A stretch of 64,000 bases of DNA, taken from Flavobacteriales bacterium UBA6051 (GTDB lineage Bacteria > Bacteroidota > Bacteroidia > Flavobacteriales_D > Crocinitomicaceae). This document shows, piece after piece, positions 33,781 through 42,988 of the stretch. Below the pieces are notes generated by a model. The model was not told the origin of the DNA and ran no database searches. It worked only from the letters and a program-made list of their open reading frames with translations. Every line of letters starts with the position of its first letter. Positions within the stretch are counted from its first letter, which is position 1. The stretch is from NCBI GenBank assembly GCA_002427735.1, contig DIYP01000007.1, positions 790,932-854,931 on the forward strand, written 5' to 3'. The translations under genes were made by a program, and so were the position numbers.

Positions 33781-34929
33781 ATGAAGTTATTTATTCTCAC
33801 GATTTTTGGATTAGTAGGCAGCTTTGTATTTTCTCAAATGGAGACAAAAGAGGATGTTCTTGCTTATCTTGAAAGTCTAGCCAATGCAAACTCTCCAACT
33901 GAAGCTAAAAATGTAAAAGCCTGTACATTTTCAATAAACGGTTGTATTTTGAGGCAAACCACTCATCTCAAAGATGGCACCTCCTGGGATCGAGATTTTA
34001 ACCTGGAAGCCAGCGACTATGAATTTAAGTATTATAGCACTCCGGAAAAACTACATGACATACGTCTCGATGGAAAGCAATTTGTTCTGGCATTTAAATC
34101 AAAAACAACTGCTGCCGATTTTATAGAACACCTCAAGCTACTCAATGCACTTTGTAAAGATAGCGAGCATGAAATACCCACGCTTGAGAAAATAGGCGAT
34201 TTTGTGATTAATTGGAATAAAGCACGCAATTTAAAAAATGTAAGTGCATTGAAATCCATGTATGCCGAGAATATCGATTACTTCGGTTTTAAGTGGACCA
34301 AACGTGTTGTTTTAATAGATATCCAAACGATTTTTCTTAAACAAACCGGAGACAATACCATTAAAGAGCTATACATTTCTTACCTCAACGACTCTACCGC
34401 ACTTTGCAAAATGGACTTGATAGCACAAAACGCTGGCATCAAGGATACGATGCAACGAATTCTTGTCGTCCAATCAACGATTGAAGGCTTGAAAATTATC
34501 CGAGAGACAGATGCTCTTTCCAAAAGATTTTCTGAAACAGAAAACCACGAAGCGCTCTCAAGAAAGGAAGATTACTATTTTGAATACGCTTATTGGTTAG
34601 ACGCTCGAAATAATGATTCATACGTTTACCCGTTTGTGTCGTATAACATAGCTTTTGATGTATTCATGTACGATTCTATGGAGATAGGAATTGAGCTTTC
34701 CAGTTATCTTGGAGGTATGCGTGAGACCATTGAATATGATACAAAAGATGTACAAATGAAAGGTGGCTATTTGAGTTTTTATGCTTCACCAATAAGCCCT
34801 GAAGGGAGTATAAGTCAGGAATATGAATTCTTTCGATTTAAGATACTTTCAAATGAAGCGCTTATTTTTGCGGAGCATAATGGAAACTTCAAAGATCTCT
34901 TAGGAGTTACATTTAGGAGAATGGAATAA
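33781..34929 (+). CDS. Secreted hypothetical protein with an NTF2-like middle region
   Basis: A 382-residue protein with a signal peptide (about 1-19, ending FVFSQ). No family is recognised with confidence. Residues about 140-260 (INWNKARNLKNVSALKSMY, then FGFKWTKRVVLIDIQTIF) have the helix-then-sheet look of NTF2-like domains, a fold common in Bacteroidota secreted proteins. The C-terminal third is predicted beta-rich. It lies five bases before rluF but has no evident functional tie to it. Confidence 0.7.
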   Translation: MKLFILTIFGLVGSFVFSQMETKEDVLAYLESLANANSPTEAKNVKACTFSINGCILRQTTHLKDGTSWDRDFNLEASDYEFKYYSTPEKLHDIRLDGKQFVLAFKSKTTAADFIEHLKLLNALCKDSEHEIPTLEKIGDFVINWNKARNLKNVSALKSMYAENIDYFGFKWTKRVVLIDIQTIFLKQTGDNTIKELYISYLNDSTALCKMDLIAQNAGIKDTMQRILVVQSTIEGLKIIRETDALSKRFSETENHEALSRKEDYYFEYAYWLDARNNDSYVYPFVSYNIAFDVFMYDSMEIGIELSSYLGGMRETIEYDTKDVQMKGGYLSFYASPISPEGSISQEYEFFRFKILSNEALIFAEHNGNFKDLLGVTFRRME

Positions 34930-34933
34930 AGCT

Positions 34934-35674
34934 ATGAGCGAATCACAATTAACACGTATCAATAAATTTCTCAGTGAAGCCGGGTATTGTTCGCGACGAG
35001 CTGCCGATAAATTGATTGAACAAGGAAGAGTAACCATCAATGGTTCGGTGCCTGAAATGGGAACTAAAATTGCTCCTGGTGATGAGGTAAGAGTAGATGG
35101 AAAGCTCATTTCATCTGGTGAAGACAAACCAGTCTATATTGCTTTTAATAAACCAATTGGCATTGTTTGCACAACTGATACCCGCGTTGAAAAAGATAAT
35201 ATCATTGATTTTATCAATTACCCTTCTCGTATTTTTCCAATCGGACGATTGGATAAGCCAAGCGAAGGACTCATTTTTCTGACGAATGATGGTGATATCG
35301 TAAATAAAATATTACGCGCAAGAAATAACCATGAAAAAGAATATCATGTACGCGTCAACAAACCAATCACCAAGACCTTTTTAAAAAAAATGGCGAATGG
35401 TGTACCTATTCTTGACACCGTAACTCGTAAATGTTACGTGGAACAAATAGGTACAAATGAATTCAAGATCATTCTCACTCAAGGACTAAATCGACAGATC
35501 AGAAGAATGTGTGAATACCTTGAATACCGTGTTACAAAACTTAAGCGTGTTAGAATTATGAATGTTGAGCTGGACGTTCCAATAGGTAGATGGAGAGATT
35601 TGACCAACGAAGAGCTTGCAGAAATAAACCGTCTGATTTCAAGTTCGCACAAAACACATAATGACGGCTTTTGA
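34934..35674 (+). CDS. rluF: 23S rRNA pseudouridine synthase RluF type
   Basis: A 246-residue protein with an S4 RNA-binding domain (about 7-60: INKFLSEAGYCSRRAADKLI) and a RsuA/RluB/E/F catalytic domain with GRLDKPSEGLIFLTNDGD, in which D107 is the catalytic aspartate. LTQGLNRQIRRMCEYLEY follows. The sequences HEKEYHVRVNKPIT and KLKRVRIMNVEL are those I recognise from RluF rather than RsuA or RluB, pointing to U2604 of 23S rRNA (E. coli numbering) as target. Length is normal, minus the basic tail of the E. coli enzyme. Confidence 0.9.
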   Translation: MSESQLTRINKFLSEAGYCSRRAADKLIEQGRVTINGSVPEMGTKIAPGDEVRVDGKLISSGEDKPVYIAFNKPIGIVCTTDTRVEKDNIIDFINYPSRIFPIGRLDKPSEGLIFLTNDGDIVNKILRARNNHEKEYHVRVNKPITKTFLKKMANGVPILDTVTRKCYVEQIGTNEFKIILTQGLNRQIRRMCEYLEYRVTKLKRVRIMNVELDVPIGRWRDLTNEELAEINRLISSSHKTHNDGF

Positions 35675-35800
35675 GCATCTCGCAAACCTTTACATGATTT
35701 TCTTCGTAATTTAAACAATAACATTATGGTCAAGTTTTTTTTACACCATTAACACAATTTTGTATAATAAAAGAAGTTATTCAACTAGAAAACTAACGCA

Positions 35801-36688
35801 ATGAAATATTTGATCCTATTCTTCGCCTTATTCTCCTTTACTGCCTTTTCACAAGATGTGATTATCAAGAAAAACGGAGACAAAATTGATGCAAAAGTTG
35901 TTGAAATCACGACGACAACAATCAAATATCGTTCTTGGACTCAGCAAGATGGCCCTCTTCGAAATATCGAAATCAAAGATGTTAAAGAAGTTATATATGA
36001 TGATGGTACCTGGGATAATTTTGAAGATGCAGAACCGCCATCCGCTAATGAGGATATTGACGTAGAGAGTATTAATGTTGATATAGACGTGGAAGATCCG
36101 CGCAGACGAGATCCGATTATGAAAAATGGGCTCTCGATAGAGCTATTAATAGGTTATGGAACTAGAACCATACAGGAATATGTAGATTGGGATCCAGTGT
36201 CTTCTTTGGCCGTTTATCAGACAGTCAATCAGAATAATTTAGGTATTGCTCTTAAACTCTCGAATCGTTGGTATTTCGGAAAACGGGAAAAGTGGCTTCC
36301 AGGACTCCAAGTAAATTGGCTAAGATTTGGGACTTACATCAATGATTTTGATGATCTCGCTTACGGAATATTGGCAGGTCCAAAGTTGCTTTCACCTGTT
36401 AATGTGGGGATGTCAAACATATTTAAGTTCAATGACAAACTAGGACTTGAAGCCAATATCACGACAGGATTTAATCTGGATGTTGATTTAGACCAAGGGG
36501 AAATGACGGCAGGATTGGCGATAACGCCAGAAGTAAAACTGCGTTTCAAAAAACTTGCTTTCGGTATCGAATACATGCGTGTTCAAGGACTAGGTGAATT
36601 CCGCCCTGTTCCTGGCATGACACCGACTCAATCTTTCTTTGCGAGTGACTGGAACAACTTCAGTGTTTCTGCCGGTATCAAGTTTTAG
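35801..36688 (+). CDS. Secreted/outer-membrane beta-barrel hypothetical protein
   Basis: A 295-residue protein with a signal peptide (about 1-18, ending TAFSQ). A small beta domain starts DVIIKKNGDKIDAKVVEI and ends EVIYDDGTW, a module common at the N-terminus of Bacteroidota envelope proteins. An acidic linker (about 75-105) follows. The C-terminal part alternates hydrophobic and polar residues and ends SVSAGIKF, like an outer-membrane beta-barrel closing strand. Specific function unknown. It converges with the phosphodiesterase fusion gene, with only one base between the two stop codons. Confidence 0.72.
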   Translation: MKYLILFFALFSFTAFSQDVIIKKNGDKIDAKVVEITTTTIKYRSWTQQDGPLRNIEIKDVKEVIYDDGTWDNFEDAEPPSANEDIDVESINVDIDVEDPRRRDPIMKNGLSIELLIGYGTRTIQEYVDWDPVSSLAVYQTVNQNNLGIALKLSNRWYFGKREKWLPGLQVNWLRFGTYINDFDDLAYGILAGPKLLSPVNVGMSNIFKFNDKLGLEANITTGFNLDVDLDQGEMTAGLAITPEVKLRFKKLAFGIEYMRVQGLGEFRPVPGMTPTQSFFASDWNNFSVSAGIKF

Positions 36689-36689
36689 A

Positions 36690-39203
36690 TTAGAATTTCA
36701 AAATTCTATTTCTGTATAGGTCGGACGACACTTGATCGACCATTTGTTCTATGTCCAATTTCTTTCCAAGAAACTGTTGAATGAGTTCTGCCTGTGAGCG
36801 TGGATCTTCAATTACGCCAGAGTAAGGTACTTTCAACACTTCCACACCTGGCTCACGGTCAAACCAGTCATCGAGTTTTTTTAACTCAGTATTAAACGCT
36901 TTTTTGACTCCTTCTTTTGGCTGAACATTATTATTCTTCAACATCACGGTTTGAGAAGCAAGTACCTCATCCAAATCTCGTGTCATAAAAACAATCTTAT
37001 AGCGATAATCAACTGGAAGATGCTTCAATAATTGTGCAATCACTTTGATAACCTTTCCTTCGGCCTCTCCTACCCAATCATTGTTTTTGTGAAGTGATTT
37101 CGTTTTTTCATATTCGAAATAACCTTTTGGATTATCACTGTCTTCTTTTCGAACACCATCTGTTAATGGCACCAAGCCTCCCGCGTTGAGCATTTGCATC
37201 ATCATTGAAGTTCCTGAGCGAGGAAGTCCTGATACAATAGTGATCTCAGGGAAATCAGATGTTTCATCGTGCCCCAGTCGCTTACTTTTTTTCTTTTCTA
37301 TATTTTCTTTGGCGATTCGCGCACGTTTCAATTTAGGTCGAAGCTTTTCAGCGGTTGCATAGGCCTGATTTGCACTATCCAAATCACCCATTTTTTCCAG
37401 AATCTGGCCAATAGTATAGTGTGCATCTGGAAAGTAACGTACCAGTTCTATGCTAGTCAACCCATGATTTAACGCATCTTCCAAAGCACCTAGACGTAAA
37501 TAAACAGTTGCAAGTGCATGATGATATTTCGCATTATTCGGTTTATGCTCTATTGCTTGTTCAAAATTCTCCTTTGCATTAGGGTATTCTTCCAAACGCA
37601 TATACAGCTTACCAAGCTCAAAATAAGAAGCTCCGGCGAGGCTCTGGCGCTTACTTAATTCTTCGAGAATCTTTTTTCCCTGCGGTACCTTTCCTTCTCC
37701 AAAAAGAATTTTCGCTTCAGTTAATTGCGTCTTCGTGCGCGACTTTGGATCATTTTCACGGAGCTGTTCAAGATATTTACGCGCTGATGCATAATCTTCC
37801 TTGATCAAAGAGAGTTGCACTAAATCAACCAAAAAATGGCTAATTTCTGTTTCTTCTTGAATGAGATCCAACAATATTTCTTCTGCCTTATCAAACTCTT
37901 GTTTCCCCATGTAGACGCGTGCCAAATTAAAGCGTAGTTCGCATTTCGTTTTATGAATTGCCTTTTCCACGTTCGAATCTGGTCGATCCACATAGCCCAA
38001 CTCTATGAGTTGTTCCATAGCAGCCTGAGCGCTTAGTACATCTTCTTCAGAACCTTGTCCATGTAAACCAAAATCACCAGGTTCATTTTCCCACGAGTCA
38101 ATCATTTTAATTGGAGGAAGTTCTTCAAAGGCATCCATCATAACTCGCCCATCCATGTCTGCCCCAATCGGAAGATCAAAATAATTTAGGATCGTTGGAG
38201 TAACGTCCAGTAATGAGGTGCCAAAAACATTTTGACCTTTTTTTACACCGGGTCCATTCATTACAAAGATTCCAAATTCTCTATGTTCAAGCGCTGGACC
38301 AGCATGTACATCCGGAGGTGTGAGTAATCGACTATTATCTGAAACATATCCATGATCAGACATCACAATGACAAGTGTATCATCATCAATTAACTCTAAC
38401 GTACGTTCAAGCATCATGTCTTGAAACCTGTAAGCACTATTTATTACATCTTTGAAAATTTCATATTGCTCCTCCTGAATAGCCGGCAACTTAGGCGGAT
38501 GAAATTTCATAAATGCGTGGCAGAAATGATCAATTAAGTCATAATAAATAGCCATGAAATCCCACTCCGTATTTTCCTGCAACCATGTTGAACAAGCATG
38601 CAACGACGTATTGTGTGCCATGATTTTCACAAAAATATCTAAACTCTTTTTGTGATCATCTTCAATTTCTTGCGCCTTTGGAATAAAAGGTAGAATATGT
38701 GCCTCAGTAAGTTCATGTGGGTGGATTCGAAACTGTGTCAATTCCTTTTCCAATGATTTCGGATGAATACTTCCCGGAGCGAGTGGCCATTCTTTTTCTT
38801 TGCCTCCGATAGCCTTTGGAAACAAATCGGAAACAACTGCTCCATTAATAGGTTCAGCAGGATGAGTTGGCCACCAACCGACCAAATTGGACTTCATTCC
38901 TTGATTATGAAAAATATTCCACAGAGCTCTTACTTTTCGTTGACGCACCGTGACTGGACGTATCTGTTGCTTTTCGGCATCGATTTCAATAAACCCTAGT
39001 ACGCCATGTTTATCAGGTGTTTTGCCCGTTGCCACCGATGTCCACAACATCGGGGAATAAGGCGGGTTCATGGTGCTCAGGTTACCGCGAACTCCGCCTT
39101 TTATTAACTTTTGTAGTGTTGGCATCTTCCCTGCGGCGATCAATGGATCAATGATCTGCCAATCAGCTGCGTCCCAACCAATGACCAGCACTTTTTTACT
39201 CAT
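36690..39203 (-). CDS. Phosphodiesterase/alkaline-phosphatase domain - TPR - sulfotransferase fusion
   Basis: An 837-residue protein with three parts. Residues about 1-370 form a type I phosphodiesterase/nucleotide pyrophosphatase fold: VIGWDAADW, the nucleophile region NPPYSPMLWTSVATGKTPDKHG, and VMSDHGY and DVHAGPALEHREFG metal sites. Residues about 400-640 carry several TPR units. Residues about 655-837 form a sulfotransferase-like domain with a PAPS P-loop GLPRSGTSMM and a later IVFMTRDLDEVLASQ. No signal peptide is visible, so it is probably cytoplasmic. Its start overlaps the stop of a 45-residue ORF (ATGA). Substrates are unknown. Confidence 0.85.
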   Translation of the reverse strand: MSKKVLVIGWDAADWQIIDPLIAAGKMPTLQKLIKGGVRGNLSTMNPPYSPMLWTSVATGKTPDKHGVLGFIEIDAEKQQIRPVTVRQRKVRALWNIFHNQGMKSNLVGWWPTHPAEPINGAVVSDLFPKAIGGKEKEWPLAPGSIHPKSLEKELTQFRIHPHELTEAHILPFIPKAQEIEDDHKKSLDIFVKIMAHNTSLHACSTWLQENTEWDFMAIYYDLIDHFCHAFMKFHPPKLPAIQEEQYEIFKDVINSAYRFQDMMLERTLELIDDDTLVIVMSDHGYVSDNSRLLTPPDVHAGPALEHREFGIFVMNGPGVKKGQNVFGTSLLDVTPTILNYFDLPIGADMDGRVMMDAFEELPPIKMIDSWENEPGDFGLHGQGSEEDVLSAQAAMEQLIELGYVDRPDSNVEKAIHKTKCELRFNLARVYMGKQEFDKAEEILLDLIQEETEISHFLVDLVQLSLIKEDYASARKYLEQLRENDPKSRTKTQLTEAKILFGEGKVPQGKKILEELSKRQSLAGASYFELGKLYMRLEEYPNAKENFEQAIEHKPNNAKYHHALATVYLRLGALEDALNHGLTSIELVRYFPDAHYTIGQILEKMGDLDSANQAYATAEKLRPKLKRARIAKENIEKKKSKRLGHDETSDFPEITIVSGLPRSGTSMMMQMLNAGGLVPLTDGVRKEDSDNPKGYFEYEKTKSLHKNNDWVGEAEGKVIKVIAQLLKHLPVDYRYKIVFMTRDLDEVLASQTVMLKNNNVQPKEGVKKAFNTELKKLDDWFDREPGVEVLKVPYSGVIEDPRSQAELIQQFLGKKLDIEQMVDQVSSDLYRNRILKF

Positions 39204-39337
39204 TTCTTCTTTTGATTAACGTCGTTTTTGTCGCGTGCACCGCGCCAGGCAATTATTCCTTTATGGCCATAAGCCAATAGTCCCAATGAACCCCGAACCG
39301 GAATTTCATACGTTACATTTTTCACAGATTTCTTCAT
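39200..39337 (-). CDS. 45-residue basic small protein coupled to the phosphodiesterase-sulfotransferase gene
   Basis: A short ORF of 45 codons beginning MKKSVKNVTYEIPVRGSLG and ending DVNQKKK, with a central LLAYGHKGIIAWRGAR. It ends in a four-base ATGA overlap with the downstream fusion gene, a strong sign of translational coupling. The sequence is hydrophobic-then-basic but too short for a clear membrane segment. I do not recognise a named family. No competing longer ORF uses this stretch. Confidence 0.6.
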   Translation of the reverse strand: MKKSVKNVTYEIPVRGSLGLLAYGHKGIIAWRGARDKNDVNQKKK

Positions 39338-39456
39338 TTCGCTTTGCCCTATTTAACGATAAAGGTAGAATATAATTTGTACCTTGCGATCACTTAGTTT
39401 TAATATAACGTTTACATATTTTTTACACTATCTAATTAACAAATTACCTACTGCTT

Positions 39457-41412
39457 ATGAGTAAAAAAGATACTAAAGACTTAAAGAAACGTCTGGCCAA
39501 TTATGGTCTATTAGCTGCCGCAATAACTGGCGCCAATGAAGCCGATGCAGCCATTATTTATACGGATATTGTTCCTGATTTTGCAGGAGGACTTGGAAGT
39601 GAATACTTCCTCGACCTTGATAATAATGCTGTGAATGACTTCAGAATTTGGCATAACGGTTCTTCGAATCTATATATTTCTCCGTTGACGGCAACGAATG
39701 AAGTACTGGGTTCTGGTGGAGTAACATACGCCTATCCATTCAACCTTGCTGCCAGTGCTCCAATCAGTTCTGGTGCCGGTGGTTGGTTCAACAATGGTTT
39801 TTCTGGTGGTTTCCAGTCTTTGAACTATGGTTCATGTTCATATGGTAATTTCTGTTCTGTTGTAGACGGATATATCGGATTGCGATTTGACATTGGTGGA
39901 AACATTCATTACGGATGGGTGCGCATAGATGTTGATGCTGCAGGTAACGTATGGTCTGTCAAGGACTATGCATATGAAACTATTGCAGGAACTGCAATCG
40001 GCGCGGGTGAGATGGTAAGTGTACCTGTAGCCACTCCGGCCTCTGCTGTTATTGGAAGCGATATTGCTGATAATTCAAACGGATTAGACCTGCAAGTGGA
40101 TTTCAATGCTGGTATGGATGAAACAACTATTAGCGAATACCGCTTAATGGCGGTTGAAGCTTCTCAGGTTGGAACATTTGATCAAACAGCGGCAGAAGCA
40201 GTAATGGCGGCTAACTATATCGCCGTTCTTCCTGATGGAAGTATGTCGTACACAGAAGTATTTACAGCAGCTTCGACAGATACGGATGGTAATCCTATTG
40301 TTATTGGACAGCCATACAGAATCTACATTCTAAATATGGCAGATGGCGTTAATGCTATGGTGAATACCTTATCCGGGGCTGCCGCAGACGTGACATTGAA
40401 CACGACAGCTGATATCGGATTGTCAGTTGTTGGAAGTGATGTTGGTGACGCTGCAAACGCAACAGATTTACAAGTTGATTTTGACGCTGCTGCAAATGAA
40501 GCAGGTATTGCTGAATATCGTGTGATTGCAGTTAAGAGTGGTACAACTTTCGACCTGGCGGCTGCTCAAGCGCTAATGGCGCCAGCTTATGAAGCTGTGA
40601 CTCCAGCTGGAGGTAGTTACATGGTTGGTTTCGATGCAGCTACTACTGATTCTGATGGAGATCCAATTGTTTTAGCACAGCCATATACTATTTATGTGTA
40701 TAGTGTTGCAGACGGGACAACTGCCAATATTGACAACCTAACAATGTCAGCAACTGACGTGACTCTGGATGTTGCCACTCAGCCTGCCGTAACAATTTAT
40801 GGTTCCGATATTGCAGATAATGGCAATGGGCTCGATTTACAAGTTAACTTTAATCCTCCATCAAATCCTCAAGGGATATTGGCCTATAGAATCATTGCTG
40901 TGAAATCAAGTGCAGCTGGTTCATTTACACAGTCAATGGGTGAAGCATTGCCTTCAACAGCATGGATGTCACAAATTCATACTGGTGCGCCTTTCTATGC
41001 TGTGGTATTTGAAGCTGGTAAAACGGACTCAGATGGTGACTTGATTACAGAAAATCAGCCATATACTATTTTCGTAATTACTTATGCGAATCAGCAACAA
41101 GCAACGGCAAACTCAATGTCAAGCTCTACGAATGACATAACACTCATTAGTTATGTAGGCTTGGATGAAAATTCTTTATCCTCCATTTCTGCTCATACAA
41201 ATGGTGAAGGCATCGTGATTAATACACCAGAAGAATTGCTTACTTCAAAATTGAATGTTTCATTAGTAAATATTCAAGGGCAAGTAGTTGGTTCGGCATC
41301 ACTTGTTGATACCAAAACTACCATTAATGCTCAGGGACTTGTATCAGGCATGTACTTTGTCAGATTCACGAGTGAAGCTGGACATGAACGAACAATTAAA
41401 TTGTATTTATAG
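39457..41412 (+). CDS. T9SS-exported protein with three about 124-residue repeats
   Basis: A 651-residue protein. The N-terminus (KKDTKDLKKRLANYGLLAAA, then NEADAAIIYTDI) is an atypical long signal of the kind found on some Bacteroidota exported proteins. Residues about 35-190 form one domain. Three repeats begin with IGSDIADNSNGLDLQVDF-like sequence near 199, 323 and 446. The end (NVSLVNIQGQVVGSASL to GMYFVRFTSEAGHERTIKLYL, broken here) is a type IX secretion C-terminal sorting tail. It is probably secreted or attached to the cell surface. Function unknown; no catalytic motif seen. Confidence 0.8.
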   Translation: MSKKDTKDLKKRLANYGLLAAAITGANEADAAIIYTDIVPDFAGGLGSEYFLDLDNNAVNDFRIWHNGSSNLYISPLTATNEVLGSGGVTYAYPFNLAASAPISSGAGGWFNNGFSGGFQSLNYGSCSYGNFCSVVDGYIGLRFDIGGNIHYGWVRIDVDAAGNVWSVKDYAYETIAGTAIGAGEMVSVPVATPASAVIGSDIADNSNGLDLQVDFNAGMDETTISEYRLMAVEASQVGTFDQTAAEAVMAANYIAVLPDGSMSYTEVFTAASTDTDGNPIVIGQPYRIYILNMADGVNAMVNTLSGAAADVTLNTTADIGLSVVGSDVGDAANATDLQVDFDAAANEAGIAEYRVIAVKSGTTFDLAAAQALMAPAYEAVTPAGGSYMVGFDAATTDSDGDPIVLAQPYTIYVYSVADGTTANIDNLTMSATDVTLDVATQPAVTIYGSDIADNGNGLDLQVNFNPPSNPQGILAYRIIAVKSSAAGSFTQSMGEALPSTAWMSQIHTGAPFYAVVFEAGKTDSDGDLITENQPYTIFVITYANQQQATANSMSSSTNDITLISYVGLDENSLSSISAHTNGEGIVINTPEELLTSKLNVSLVNIQGQVVGSASLVDTKTTINAQGLVSGMYFVRFTSEAGHERTIKLYL

Positions 41413-41427
41413 GATCAATTAATTGAT

Positions 41428-41466
41428 AAAAAAAAAAGCCGCTGTCTATTGGACAGCGGCTTTTTT
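41428..41466. terminator. Bidirectional rho-independent terminator
   Basis: A perfect nine-base stem GCCGCTGTC / GACAGCGGC with a five-base loop, preceded by an A run (41428-41437) and followed by TTTTTT. It can serve both the T9SS protein gene on the plus strand and the lysozyme-like gene on the minus strand. Confidence 0.9.
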
Positions 41467-41483
41467 GATAGACCTTCTTTTTA

Positions 41484-42365
41484 TCAGGGAGCGAATTTTT
41501 TATCAAAAGCATTCAAACGATTCAACCAACCTTGCAGGAAGCGCTGATTATTCTGGTATCTCTGCTTTTGGGCAGGAGTTCTGCCATTATCAGGGTTTGA
41601 TATATAACGAAAAAATGCTTCTCTCGCTGCCAAACATTTATTGAATAGTTGCTTTGGGTTTTGCGCATTAATCGCTCCTAAGGTATTCGGACCAATAATT
41701 CCATCTTTAGCAACGCCAACAACTCCTTGCATTTGCTTTATGGCGGTCACAGGGCCTGACCCCCACCCCCAACTTACCAGTGTAAAAGCAATTGGAGTCG
41801 ACTTTATACTATCCGCTTTAACAGTGTCCCAGTAACGCTTTTTAAAAATGATTCCCCAATCCTTATCACTCATAGCAAAAAAACCTGCATCATCATTTGT
41901 CCCGAAATTTGCCACCCACACCTTGTATGTGATCCCCTTATTTGTATGCCAACCTGTTTTTCCGTCGTATGGAGTTGGACATGGATAAGCACTTGCCGAA
42001 TCTTTTGGATCCCGACTAAGTCCTCCTTCCTTTTCTTTAAAGAAGACAACAAGTGGCATATATCTTTCTGTTGAATCATTTGAATCATTAGAAGAGTTGT
42101 TTTCAACAGAAGGATCACCCGCACTGGAGTCCTCAGAAGAGCTACCGGATGTTACCGTTCCATTGTCATCATCAGATGCATTTGCATTTCTAGGGTCACC
42201 CTGCAAATAAAAGCCAAATACTGTGTAAACTGCTCCTGAAGTATCTCCACCTGGGTAGCCATCTACTTTCAAGTCGATTCCAGGAAAGTCATTCAGAAAA
42301 GCCTGTAATTTTTTTGCAGCCTCCGTTTTATCACTGGTTGAATAGATAATCAATGGTTGTGACAT
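41484..42365 (-). CDS. GH108-like lysozyme with peptidoglycan-binding region and no signal peptide
   Basis: A 293-residue protein. Residues about 10-58 (EAAKKLQAFLNDFPGIDLKVDG) resemble a peptidoglycan-binding repeat. A Ser/Asp/Asn-rich linker spans about 62-103. Residues about 108-285 look like a GH108 muramidase: VVFFKEKEGGLSRDP with the candidate catalytic Glu in EGG, TGWHTNKGITYKVW, DWGIIFKKRYWD, and a PG_binding_3-like DGIIGPNTLGAINAQ. It starts MSQPLIIYSTSDK with no secretion signal, unusual for a cell-wall enzyme. Release by lysis or a specialised secretion route is possible. Confidence 0.75.
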   Translation of the reverse strand: MSQPLIIYSTSDKTEAAKKLQAFLNDFPGIDLKVDGYPGGDTSGAVYTVFGFYLQGDPRNANASDDDNGTVTSGSSSEDSSAGDPSVENNSSNDSNDSTERYMPLVVFFKEKEGGLSRDPKDSASAYPCPTPYDGKTGWHTNKGITYKVWVANFGTNDDAGFFAMSDKDWGIIFKKRYWDTVKADSIKSTPIAFTLVSWGWGSGPVTAIKQMQGVVGVAKDGIIGPNTLGAINAQNPKQLFNKCLAAREAFFRYISNPDNGRTPAQKQRYQNNQRFLQGWLNRLNAFDKKFAP

Positions 42366-42575
42366 AGCGTTTAATTAAAGTTAGTTCGTTGCAAGATACT
42401 TGGAAGTCTATCTACTGTCAACAAATTTGTACGGTATCATTCAGGTACTTTTCGCACTTTTTAAGAAAAAATCTATCCTGGCGTGCTAAAAAACCTCTTT
42501 TCATCATTTGAAATAAAAAACACTTCTCTTATATATCAATAGATTCAAGAACAGTCATAACGTAAGCAAATGCTT

Positions 42576-42624
42576 TATATAATAACAATAAATAAAAATA
42601 TATGATTGTGTTGCCGTACTTTTG
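42576..42624 (+). promoter_or_regulatory. Promoter A with TACTTTTG -7 box and conserved AT-rich upstream block
   Basis: The -7 element TACTTTTG (42617-42624) matches TAnnTTTG. The block upstream contains ATAAATAAAAA followed by ATATGA, and it aligns base for base, without gaps, with the promoter at 58085-58133 (about 32 matches over the last 40 bases). The distance from the box to the ATG is the same in both. This also supports the later ATG (42649) over the TTG at 42622, which lies inside the box. Confidence 0.6.
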
Positions 42625-42648
42625 ATTCAACAATTTAATCGTCAAGTT

Positions 42649-42954
42649 ATGCACACGAACGGAGAAGTTAACAAGACAAGCATCGAAAGTTTAATTCCAA
42701 TCTATACAGATTTATTTGAGCCAAAAGAAGCCATGGAAATGGTAAAAAAAATCATTGAGGATCAAATCAACACCTATAAGGTGATGGCTCTTTCTGATTG
42801 GATTAAGAATCATGATGTAGATCAGTCTAACTATGAAGAAAAGATCAACGAACTTCAAAAGATGAAGGCTTCTTTACCAAAGATGATAACTACTCCTGAA
42901 AAGTTCAAAACTCAAAAAAATACGCCAAGCTACACGTTAAAAGTCGTAAGGTAG
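42649..42954 (+). CDS. Small hypothetical protein, 101 residues
   Basis: A soluble, mostly helical, charged protein starting MHTNGEVNKTSIESLIPIY, with ALSDWIKNHDVDQSNYEEK in the middle and a basic C-terminus. No signal peptide, membrane segment or known motif is visible and I cannot assign a family. It stands alone, with its own promoter and convergent to the DUF6671-like gene. The special interest is that its promoter nearly duplicates that of the small gene at 58158. Confidence 0.65.
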   Translation: MHTNGEVNKTSIESLIPIYTDLFEPKEAMEMVKKIIEDQINTYKVMALSDWIKNHDVDQSNYEEKINELQKMKASLPKMITTPEKFKTQKNTPSYTLKVVR

Positions 42955-42988
42955 CTTCTTCCTAAATCAATAACGTACTTCTCTTCCG

